A DNA stretch of 64,000 bases from Ostreococcus lucimarinus CCE9901 (Eukaryota > Chlorophyta > Mamiellophyceae > Mamiellales > Bathycoccaceae), in the NCBI RefSeq assembly GCF_000092065.1, contig NC_009363.1, positions 1 to 64,000 on the forward strand, given 5' to 3'. The notes below the pieces were generated by a model. That model worked only from the letters and a program-made list of their open reading frames with translations. It had not been told where the DNA came from and ran no database searches. The position numbers were made by a program, and so were the translations under genes. Of this stretch, positions 56,969 to 64,000 are shown piece by piece. Position 1 is the first letter of the stretch. Every line of letters begins with the position of its first letter.

Positions 56969-59761
56969 ATGCATCGCATCGCGCGCGTCGCCATGTCCTC
57001 GGCGCCCCTGCACGACGCGCGCGCGCGCGGAAGGATGTCCGACGCGAAACGCGCGCTCGTCGCGCGCGCGAGAGGCGCGTTCGACGCCGTCGCGGGACGG
57101 CGTCGACGCGTGAACGTCGCGAGCGGTGGTGACGAACGCGGGACGACGACGCGGGAGGACGCGCGCGCGAGCGATGGGGACGACGCGAACGGGTACCGAC
57201 GCCCGCCGGACGCGCTGACGCAGTTCACGGAGCGACCGCAGAGCCCGAACGTGACGGTGTCGCCCGATCGAAGGCGCTTGCTGTATTTGCACAAACCGCC
57301 GCCGCTGCCGGACGTGGCGACGCTCGCGCGAGAGGAGGTGAAACTGGCGGGCGTGCGGATCGATGCGGCGCAAAATTCGACGTCGAGGATGGGACATCAA
57401 ACGAAATTGGCGATCGGAGCGATGCCTGCGAGAGAGGAGGAGATCGGAGCGGCGGAAGATTTCGTCGGGACTCCGGAGAACGCGCTGATTAACTACGTGA
57501 GTTGGTCGCCGGATGGGACAAAGATAGCGTTTACGACGCGCTCGAGCGGAGAACCGGGTGAGCCAGAGCGAGGACCGTTGACACTTTGGATCGCCGACGC
57601 GCACACGCGACAGTGCCGAGTGCTGCTTCCCGATCGTGGGTTGAATACTATTTTTGAGTCGTACAGTTGGTTGAACGACGACGTCATCGTCGCGTGTTGC
57701 ATTCCAGAAAATCGACCCAAGGAAGCGCCGAAGCGACCGCAGACGCCGTTCGGGCCGAGAATTCAAACAAACCGAGGTGGTAACGTGGCACAGGCGCGAA
57801 CGTACGCCGATTTATTGAAAGACTCGCACGATGCGGATTTATTCGATTACTATTGTTCGTCGGAACTCGTGGCGGTGGACGTCTCCACCGGGGCGACGAA
57901 GACTTGGGGTGATGGAAAGGCGAGAATCTACACGCGCTGCGATCCGTCGCCCGACGGAAAATATGCTATCGTCGAAGCCATTCATCGGCCCTACTCGTAC
58001 TCGGTGCCGTGTGGTAGGTTTCCAAAGAAGGTTTGGGTGGCGGACAGCGACGGCAAAGTCGTGCGCGAGGTCGCGGACTTACCTTTGGCCGAGAATGTGC
58101 CCATCGTGCACAACGCCACGCGTAAAGGACCTCGTGCGGTGAACTGGCGTTCGGATAAGAGTGCGTCGTTGTACTGGACCGAGGCGCAAGATGAGGGTGA
58201 TCCGAGAGTCGAAGTCTCCCCTCGAGACGTCACGTACACGGTCGACGTCGGCAAAGATCCTGCGGCGACGCCCAAGACGCTGTTTCAAACTGATTATCGC
58301 TACGGTGGCGTCGCATGGGGCGGCGATGATATGTCGATTTTATATGAGAGTTGGTACAAGACACGCACGTCGCGAGTGTGGGTGACTTCGCCGGGCGACG
58401 CCGATCCGAATGCGACAAAGCGCATGCTTTGGGAGCGCGACTACGAAGACAGTTACAACGCTCCCGGTTCATTTGCTACACGCCGGACGGAAGATGGATC
58501 GTACATTCTGGCGCGTGTCGTCGGACCGACGCCGTTGGGAGAAGGTAAACCCACGGGTCCGGGAGTGAAGCTGTTGTTGCAGGGAGACGGCGCGAATCCA
58601 GAAGGCGATAGACCCTTCATCGACTTGTTCGACGTCGACACCGGCGCCAAGCATCGAATGTGGGAAAGCAAACCGCCGTATTTGGAGCATCCGGGGAGTT
58701 TGATCAGCGATTACGGCGGCCCCGAGGCGGCGCCTGTCACGCTCGAAACTATGCGCATATTGTTCTCTCGAGAGAGCCCGTCGGAGAATTCGCAATTCTT
58801 TTCGCTTCAAATGACCGCCGACGGCTCGCCCGGAAAAGAGGTGAAAATTTCAAATTTCCCTCATCCACATCCCGACTTAAAGGAGCTGCCGAAGGAAATA
58901 ATCAAGTACAAGCGCGACGACGGCGTTGAGCTCAACGGCACGCTGTACACGCCGCCCGGGTACGACGCCGCGCACGATGGTCCGCTACCACTCCTGATGT
59001 GGGCTTATCCACGAGAGTTCAAAACAAAAGAAGCTGCATCGCAGCTACGCGATTCACCGTATCGCTTCACCGGTATCGGCCCATCGAGCGCGTTGGTGTG
59101 GCTTGCGCGTGGATACGCAGTGCTCGACGGGCCGGCGTTGCCCATCATCGGCGAAGGCGAGGGTGTGGAACCGAACGATACGTACGTCGAACAACTCGTC
59201 GCTGGCGCGCGTGCGGCGGTGAACGAAGTCGTTGCGCGCGGTGTCGCGGATCCGGAGCGCATCGCTGTCGGCGGTCACTCGTATGGCGCGTTCATGGCGG
59301 CGAATTTGCTCGCGCACGCACCGGATTTGTTCGCGTGCGCCATCGCGCGAAGCGGGGCATACAATCGAACGCTAACGCCTTTCGGGTTTCAAGCCGAAGA
59401 ACGCACGCTGTGGGAAGCGCCGGAAACGTACAACGCGATGTCACCGTTCATGAACGCGCACAAGATTAAAAAGCCGATTTTATTGATCCACGGCGAGGAG
59501 GATCAAAACAGCGGTACCCATCTCATGCAATCCGAACGCTTCTTCTCCGCTCTCAAGGGTAACGGTGCCGAGGTCAAGCTTGTCATTTTACCGCACGAGT
59601 CTCACGGCTATCGCGCCAAAGAAAGCATCAACCACATGCTCGCCGAGACGTCTGATTGGCTGGACGCGCACTGCGCGCCAGGGGCGAAGAAAGCCGCCGA
59701 GGCGCGCGCGGAGGAAGCCGCCAAGGCGAAGCGCGACGCCGAGGAGATGGTTTCGAAGTAA
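56969..59761 (+). CDS. CGEP: Chloroplast glutamyl endopeptidase (S9D prolyl-oligopeptidase family)
   Basis: 930 residues, ATG 56969. An N-terminal beta-propeller (INYVSWSPDGTKIAF, IYTRCDPSPDGKYAIVE) precedes an alpha/beta hydrolase domain with Ser near residue 770 in GGHSYGAFMAAN, Asp near 843 in GEEDQNSGT and His near 878 in HESHGY. A Lys/Ala/Glu tail follows. CGEP is a stromal peptidase cutting after Glu, with a plastid presequence; here it would be the first 60 residues (MHRIARVAMSSAPLHDA). The S9D lineage is shared with cyanobacteria. Its 5' 80 bases of coding sequence and promoter are copied at 54456-54600. Confidence 0.9.
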   Translation: MHRIARVAMSSAPLHDARARGRMSDAKRALVARARGAFDAVAGRRRRVNVASGGDERGTTTREDARASDGDDANGYRRPPDALTQFTERPQSPNVTVSPDRRRLLYLHKPPPLPDVATLAREEVKLAGVRIDAAQNSTSRMGHQTKLAIGAMPAREEEIGAAEDFVGTPENALINYVSWSPDGTKIAFTTRSSGEPGEPERGPLTLWIADAHTRQCRVLLPDRGLNTIFESYSWLNDDVIVACCIPENRPKEAPKRPQTPFGPRIQTNRGGNVAQARTYADLLKDSHDADLFDYYCSSELVAVDVSTGATKTWGDGKARIYTRCDPSPDGKYAIVEAIHRPYSYSVPCGRFPKKVWVADSDGKVVREVADLPLAENVPIVHNATRKGPRAVNWRSDKSASLYWTEAQDEGDPRVEVSPRDVTYTVDVGKDPAATPKTLFQTDYRYGGVAWGGDDMSILYESWYKTRTSRVWVTSPGDADPNATKRMLWERDYEDSYNAPGSFATRRTEDGSYILARVVGPTPLGEGKPTGPGVKLLLQGDGANPEGDRPFIDLFDVDTGAKHRMWESKPPYLEHPGSLISDYGGPEAAPVTLETMRILFSRESPSENSQFFSLQMTADGSPGKEVKISNFPHPHPDLKELPKEIIKYKRDDGVELNGTLYTPPGYDAAHDGPLPLLMWAYPREFKTKEAASQLRDSPYRFTGIGPSSALVWLARGYAVLDGPALPIIGEGEGVEPNDTYVEQLVAGARAAVNEVVARGVADPERIAVGGHSYGAFMAANLLAHAPDLFACAIARSGAYNRTLTPFGFQAEERTLWEAPETYNAMSPFMNAHKIKKPILLIHGEEDQNSGTHLMQSERFFSALKGNGAEVKLVILPHESHGYRAKESINHMLAETSDWLDAHCAPGAKKAAEARAEEAAKAKRDAEEMVSK

Positions 59762-59876
59762 TCGATCGCGCGGCGCGCCGCACGCATTTATAGTTTTTCC
59801 TTCACTTACTAACTTAGTTACTACAAACCTACACGCCTACACGCCTACACGCCACACGCCTATCCGGCTATGGGAC

Positions 59877-60641
59877 CTAGCTCCAATCGTCGTCGTCGTC
59901 GTCGCCGAATCCGCTGTCGTCGTCCTCAAACCGATCGCTGTGCTCCGAAGAATCGCTCTCGGTGTCGGGATAATCGTCGAAATAACCCGCCGCGTTACTG
60001 TCCGAGTCCCCGTAATCGCTCTCCGCGTCCTCGTCGTCCGCGACGTCGTGAAAATCTCGTACCCGAATCACCGGCGCGTACCCATCGTCGAAATCGTCGT
60101 CGTCCGAGTCGCGCGCGTCCTCGTCCATCATCTCGTACACATCGTACACCCACTCGTCCTCTCCCTCGCTCGCGCTCGTCGACGTCCTCGCGAACGCCTC
60201 CTCTCCCTCGAACGGCGGCGGTCCCGCCTCCGCGTTCGCCTCGCCTCGACTCGCCAAGTACTCGCGCACCATCGGCGCGCAGTTACACATCAGCGCCGAT
60301 TCCATCGCCCGCGCGCGCTCGAGCGAATCCACCATCGCGTCGTACACGCGCGTCTCGCGTCCCGCGCCGTCGTCCGCCGCCCGCGTCTCCGCGTCGTCTC
60401 GCGCCACGCCCTCCGCCACGCGTCTCGCGCGCCGTCGCCGTTTCCGCGCGCCGCGCGCTTCGGACGTCGCGTCGAGCGCGCCGTCCAGCGCGTCGTCCAG
60501 CGCTCGCGCGAGCGCCGCCGCGCGCGCCGCGTTCGCGCCGCGCGCGCCGTCCCCGAATCCATCGTGCGCCTCGACGACCTCGACGACGACGCGCGCGTGC
60601 GACGCGTCGCCGCGCTTGCGCTTCACGCGGACGTACGACAT
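59877..60641 (-). CDS. Iwr1/SLC7A6OS-like RNA polymerase II import factor
   Basis: 254 residues from ATG 60639-60641. It begins SYVRVKRKRGD, typical for this family, and ends with the Iwr1 domain: EWVYDVYEMMDEDARDSD, VIRVRDFHDVADD, and DSNAAGYFDDYPDTES, followed by an acidic tail. Iwr1 binds Pol II in the cleft and carries a nuclear import signal, an apt partner for the RPB4 gene in this window. The middle is Ala/Arg-rich and low in conservation. Confidence 0.82.
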   Translation of the reverse strand: MSYVRVKRKRGDASHARVVVEVVEAHDGFGDGARGANAARAAALARALDDALDGALDATSEARGARKRRRRARRVAEGVARDDAETRAADDGAGRETRVYDAMVDSLERARAMESALMCNCAPMVREYLASRGEANAEAGPPPFEGEEAFARTSTSASEGEDEWVYDVYEMMDEDARDSDDDDFDDGYAPVIRVRDFHDVADDEDAESDYGDSDSNAAGYFDDYPDTESDSSEHSDRFEDDDSGFGDDDDDDWS

Positions 60642-61066
60642 CGCGCGCGGCGTTTTGAGGTCGTCGACCGTCGCGAGCGACGCGTCGGACGACGACGCGT
60701 CGCCGCGTCGGACGCGTCGATCGTCGCGACCGACCGACCGTCCGCACACGCGGGTGTTTCGTACGGGCGCCCCCTAAAACACCCGCGTGTGGAGGGTAGA
60801 CGAACCGACGATTCGGTCAACGACGGCGCGCGGCGCGATTCGGGGCGACGCACGCGAGACACGCGCGCGAACGCCGCCCCGACGCGTCGCGGGGCACCAC
60901 ACGACGCGCGACGATCGCGCGCGGGATTCGACCGAGCGACCGAGCGACGAAGGGCGCGGGCAGAAGACGCGCGCGCGCGCGCGCGCGCGCGAGGCGAGGG
61001 ATCGGAGCGCGATCGAAAACGCGCGGGAAAGAGCGGGAAGGCGCGAAAAGGGACGGCGGGTAAGGG
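60642..61066. other. Divergent intergenic region, Iwr1 / MAP kinase
   Basis: 425 bp of very CG-rich DNA with a CG dinucleotide run near 60968-60992. It supplies the upstream region of both genes. Arg-rich frames crossing it on both strands are composition artefacts. Confidence 0.5.
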
Positions 61067-62491
61067 ATGGACGCGGGACGGCGCGTCGGACGACGCGAGG
61101 AGGCGCGGGAGCGTCGACGACGGGACGCGCGAGGCGCGCGGATGGGAGTCGAGGGCGATTTCGACGAGGAGACGGCGCGACTGAGCGCGCGCGTCGCCGC
61201 GGCGGAACGCCGAGACGCGCTGGGGGGGGGGGGCGCGCGACGAAAGAGAAAGGAGGACGCGGTCGCGGATGCGGCGCGAATTCATCTCTTGGAACCGATC
61301 GATGCGCGGACGCGCGGACGCGAGACCGAACGAGTTCGCGAGCAAACGCCGAGACGAGTGTGGTTGGGACGACACGCGTTCGACGTGGACGAGCGGTACG
61401 ACCCGATCAAGACGATCGGGCGCGGGGCGTACGGGGTGGTGTGCTCGGCGAACAATCGCGTCGCGCCGCTGGGTGCGCGAAATACCGTGGCGATTAAAAA
61501 GTTGACGAATTGCTTCGATTCTCCGGTGGAGGCGCGGCGAGCGCTGCGCGAGGTGCATCTTTTGCGACGGTTGAAGCACGAGAACGTCATTAAACTCGAA
61601 GATATCATGATGCCCGTGGGTGATAACGGGCGCATGGATGACGTGTACTTGGTATACGAGCTCATGGACACCGATTTGCATCAAATCATTCGAAGCAAGC
61701 AAGCGCTGTTGGACGAGCACTGTCAGTACTTCATCTATCAAATCTTGCGCGGATTAAAGTACGTGCACAGCGCCAAAGTATTGCATCGAGACTTGAAGCC
61801 GAGCAATATCTTACTCAACGCCAACTGCGACTTGTGCATATGCGACTTTGGGCTCGCGCGAAGCATGGTGGAACGCGGACGAATGATGACGTCGTACGTC
61901 GTCACGCGATGGTATCGCGCGCCCGAGTTGTTGTTGAATTCAGAAGAGTACGCCGCATCGATCGACATGTGGTCCGTGGGGTGTATTTTGGCCGAAATCA
62001 TCGATCGTAAGCCTTTATTCCCTGGGAAAGATTTCATCCACCAAATGCGACTCATCATCGAAACGTTGGGCTCGCCCGAAGAAGCCGACATGGATTTCAT
62101 CTCGTCGCCGTACGCGCGCAAGTACATCGCCAGTCTTCCTCGCAAACCAAAGGTCGATTTCGCGGTTCTTTATCCCGACGCCAATCCATTGGCGATTGAT
62201 CTTCTCGAGCGCACCTTGGTGTTCGATCCTCAACGAAGAATCAGCGTCGACGACGCCTTGGCGCATCCGTATCTCGCCTCGCTCCACGACGCCTCCATGG
62301 AGCCGACGTACACGCCCGCGGCGGACGACCCGCACTTCAAGTCTCTCGACGAACCCGACGCCCACATTCCGGACGAGTACTTGCGCGAGGCCATTTACAA
62401 TCAAATGCTAGACATGAAGTCGGAGCGAGCGGCGGCCAGAGCGTCGTCGACTTCCTTCGCCTTCGCCCCGCGTGCGCAAGCATTTTTGTAA
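61067..62491 (+). CDS. MAP kinase with a TSY activation loop
   Basis: 474 residues, ATG 61067. Kinase core from about residue 108: [65 protein letters not shown], and a C-terminal MAPK tail with FVPGK-type insert [19 protein letters not shown]. The phosphorylated pair is normally TEY or TDY; here the residue between Thr and Tyr is Ser. The N-terminal 100 residues are charged and unlike known docking regions and cross a G-run at 61219-61230. Likely a MAPK of the plant D/other group; upstream kinase unknown. Confidence 0.9.
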   Translation: MDAGRRVGRREEARERRRRDARGARMGVEGDFDEETARLSARVAAAERRDALGGGGARRKRKEDAVADAARIHLLEPIDARTRGRETERVREQTPRRVWLGRHAFDVDERYDPIKTIGRGAYGVVCSANNRVAPLGARNTVAIKKLTNCFDSPVEARRALREVHLLRRLKHENVIKLEDIMMPVGDNGRMDDVYLVYELMDTDLHQIIRSKQALLDEHCQYFIYQILRGLKYVHSAKVLHRDLKPSNILLNANCDLCICDFGLARSMVERGRMMTSYVVTRWYRAPELLLNSEEYAASIDMWSVGCILAEIIDRKPLFPGKDFIHQMRLIIETLGSPEEADMDFISSPYARKYIASLPRKPKVDFAVLYPDANPLAIDLLERTLVFDPQRRISVDDALAHPYLASLHDASMEPTYTPAADDPHFKSLDEPDAHIPDEYLREAIYNQMLDMKSERAAARASSTSFAFAPRAQAFL

Positions 62492-62575
62492 AAGAAGACT
62501 CAAGACGACAACTTTACATCGACGCGCTCTTCGTGCGTCCTGGAGCGGTCGATCGAGTGGAGCGTCGGCGCGACG

Positions 62576-63403
62576 ATGAAACGGGACGTGGTGGTGACAT
62601 CCGTCGCATTCGCGGGCGCCGCGGTCGCGTGCTCGCTCGTCGCGCTTCGAATAACGCGCAAGATTAGGACAAGGACCGGACTCGATCCTTTCGCTGTCCC
62701 GAATGGTTCTTCGCGCGAAAAAGGCGCGGACGGGCGCAAGGCTGCGCTCGTGCTCACGTCACACCCCGATGATGAGTCGTACTTCTTCGCACCGACGATT
62801 CAAGCGCTGAAAGCGGCGAACGTGGAGACACACTTGGTGTGCCTGAGCGACGGCGGCGCCGGCGGGGACGGAGAGACGAGAAAGAAGGAGTTATTGCGCG
62901 TGAAAGAGCTGTTCGAGCTAGAGGGGATGTGCATCGTGGAGGCAGAAGATTTGATGGACGGCATGACGAACGCGTGGCCGGCGAAGACGGTGATGACGGT
63001 GCTGGACGAGTACACCGGGGGGGCGCCGACGACGTTTGATTACGTGGTGACGTTCGACGCGGGCGGTGTGTCAGGACATTTGAATCACGTTTGCACGTAT
63101 GAAGGTACGAAACAGTGGATTGAGGAGCGGAAAGTTAGCATTTCCAGCGATCGGGGCGGTTGTCCGCAGGTCTGGGTATTAGAGACGACAAACGCGGCAC
63201 GAAAGTTGAGCGGAGCGTTGGATTTCGCGACTTCTTATTTAGAAAGTTTGATCGACTCGCGGCGCGTGTTCGTGCCGAGCGCGTCACCTATGCAAGTTCT
63301 CAAGGCTGTCCGCTTACACGCTTCGCAATTCGTGTGGTATCGTAAGATTTTCGTCGTGTTTTCGAGGTACACGTACATGAACACGTTGCGGCGAATCGAT
63401 TGA
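62576..63403 (+). CDS. PIGL: PIG-L family N-acetylglucosaminyl-PI de-N-acetylase
   Basis: 275 residues, ATG 62576. An N-terminal membrane anchor (VTSVAFAGAAVACSLVALRI), then zinc motif LVLTSHPDDESYFFAPT (HPDD) and the downstream GVSGHLNHVCTY (HxxH). It removes the acetyl group in the second step of GPI anchor synthesis on the ER. Length matches PIG-L (about 250). Complete. Confidence 0.9.
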   Translation: MKRDVVVTSVAFAGAAVACSLVALRITRKIRTRTGLDPFAVPNGSSREKGADGRKAALVLTSHPDDESYFFAPTIQALKAANVETHLVCLSDGGAGGDGETRKKELLRVKELFELEGMCIVEAEDLMDGMTNAWPAKTVMTVLDEYTGGAPTTFDYVVTFDAGGVSGHLNHVCTYEGTKQWIEERKVSISSDRGGCPQVWVLETTNAARKLSGALDFATSYLESLIDSRRVFVPSASPMQVLKAVRLHASQFVWYRKIFVVFSRYTYMNTLRRID

Positions 63404-63449
63404 TTGTCATCTGATTCTTTTATCGGAAATTTACAGAACGCAAAATCAC

Positions 63450-64000
63450 TCAAACCCACCCGTTCGTGATCGATCTACTAGGTGGCCAATCTCTCGGGTC
63501 CGCGATCGGTAATCGCCAGAATCCTATCGAGCCATCGTAAGAGCCGCTAAACACCGTCGTCGCGTTGCGCCCGGCGCTTGTCAAAACGCGAACGGCGTCG
63601 TGATGACCTTGGAACACTCCGACGCACTCAAACTCGGTCTCCGGTTGCACGCCCCATAACCTCACGGTGGTGTCGTACGAGCCGGAAACCAAGTGGCCGC
63701 CCATGACGCACAGCGCCAGCACGGCTTCGGTGTGGCCGTTGATGATGTGCTTGCAGCTGAAAGTTTCTAAATCCCACACGCGAATAGTCTTGTCCCAAGA
63801 TCCGCTGTACAGGTGTCTATCATCCACCGTCAAAACACGCACGTTGTCACCGTGGCCCTTGAGTTCTTGAACGCACTCGAACGTCGCCGCGTTCCACACG
63901 CGGACGTTGGTGTCGTCTGAACCACTAAATACAAACGGCCCGATGGCGCGGTTGCTCGACGTCGCTTGCCTACGCGGAAAGCACGCCAAAGCACGAACCG
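63450..64000 (-). CDS. WD40-repeat protein, 5' end outside the window
   Basis: About 183 residues of four WD40 repeats: FVFSGSDDTNVRVWNAAT, LYSGSWDKTIRVWDLET, HLVSGSYDTTVRLWGVQ, TVFSGSYDGSIGFWRL. The frame stays open through base 64000, and the first available start-like codon (TTG) is not a start, so the N-terminus is missing. WD40 proteins act as scaffolds; the family cannot be decided from this end, but the density of GSxD repeats recalls zinc-finger WD40 proteins of the ZFWD type. Confidence 0.75.
   Translation of the reverse strand, partial: VRALACFPRRQATSSNRAIGPFVFSGSDDTNVRVWNAATFECVQELKGHGDNVRVLTVDDRHLYSGSWDKTIRVWDLETFSCKHIINGHTEAVLALCVMGGHLVSGSYDTTVRLWGVQPETEFECVGVFQGHHDAVRVLTSAGRNATTVFSGSYDGSIGFWRLPIADPRDWPPSRSITNGWV

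Noticed and set aside
59565-61184. Long (539-codon) plus-strand frame opposite Iwr1
   Set aside because: Arg/Val-rich translation, antisense to a recognisable gene and extending into its promoter; a composition artefact of GC-rich DNA.
61219-61230. Frameshift at the G-run in the MAP kinase N-terminus
   Set aside because: The frame from ATG 61067 stays open through the run into the kinase domain, so no shift needs to be assumed, although a length error there would not be visible.

Overview
The window is the left end of a nuclear chromosome from a very compact, GC-rich green picoalga, most likely Ostreococcus or a close relative in the Mamiellales. The support for this is: plant-type CCCTAAA telomere repeats at base 1; about 50 protein genes in 64 kb, alternating strands, often less than 100 bp apart; plastid-targeted proteins (stromal processing peptidase, 2-Cys peroxiredoxin, a Ycf20 homologue, glutamyl endopeptidase); Arg/Ala-rich transit peptides; and very few introns. 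The introns I could resolve sit near the 5' end and mostly share a GTGCG donor and an ACTGAC branch site. The species is inferred from these traits, not proved.

Layout. 1-194 is telomere. 353-1018 is a decayed LINE reverse-transcriptase tail. 1.1-9.4 kb holds an MSS51-like protein, an ankyrin protein, an MBD4-like glycosylase, RPN12 and the stromal processing peptidase. 9.7-12 kb is a rearranged locus: plastid-type triosephosphate isomerase, and a fragment of a ZNT9-like transporter bounded by two identical 87-bp repeats that carry the end of a transit-peptide exon and a splice donor. 12-24 kb is housekeeping: an ABC ATPase, HVA22, FBPase, 2-Cys peroxiredoxin, UXS, an intron-bearing tRNA-His, RPB4, a GOST 7TM protein and alternative oxidase. 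24.0-24.7 kb encodes a type II peroxiredoxin whose catalytic Cys codon is an in-frame TGA followed by a convincing SECIS hairpin, so it is a selenoprotein. 25-47 kb holds two class II histone deacetylases (one fused to ankyrin repeats), RPAIN, ALG11, TrmL, DcpS, OLA1, RSM22/METTL17 and several unknowns.

47.5-56.7 kb is the accessory region. It has a Golgi nucleotide-sugar transporter, a sugar C-methyltransferase-like protein, a three-domain nucleotidyltransferase/HAD/kinase fusion, and three glycosyltransferase-like loci (two type II membrane proteins and one 5'-truncated tandem copy). Set among them is a junction that joins a 145-bp copy of the 5' end of the 56,969 peptidase gene to a 410-bp copy of the 5' part of the transporter gene. 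Together these genes could activate, C-methylate, import into the Golgi and transfer an unusual sugar. This pathway is inference from domain content and proximity.

57-64 kb returns to housekeeping: glutamyl endopeptidase, Iwr1, a MAP kinase with TSY in place of TEY/TDY, a PIG-L deacetylase, and a WD40 protein cut by the window edge.
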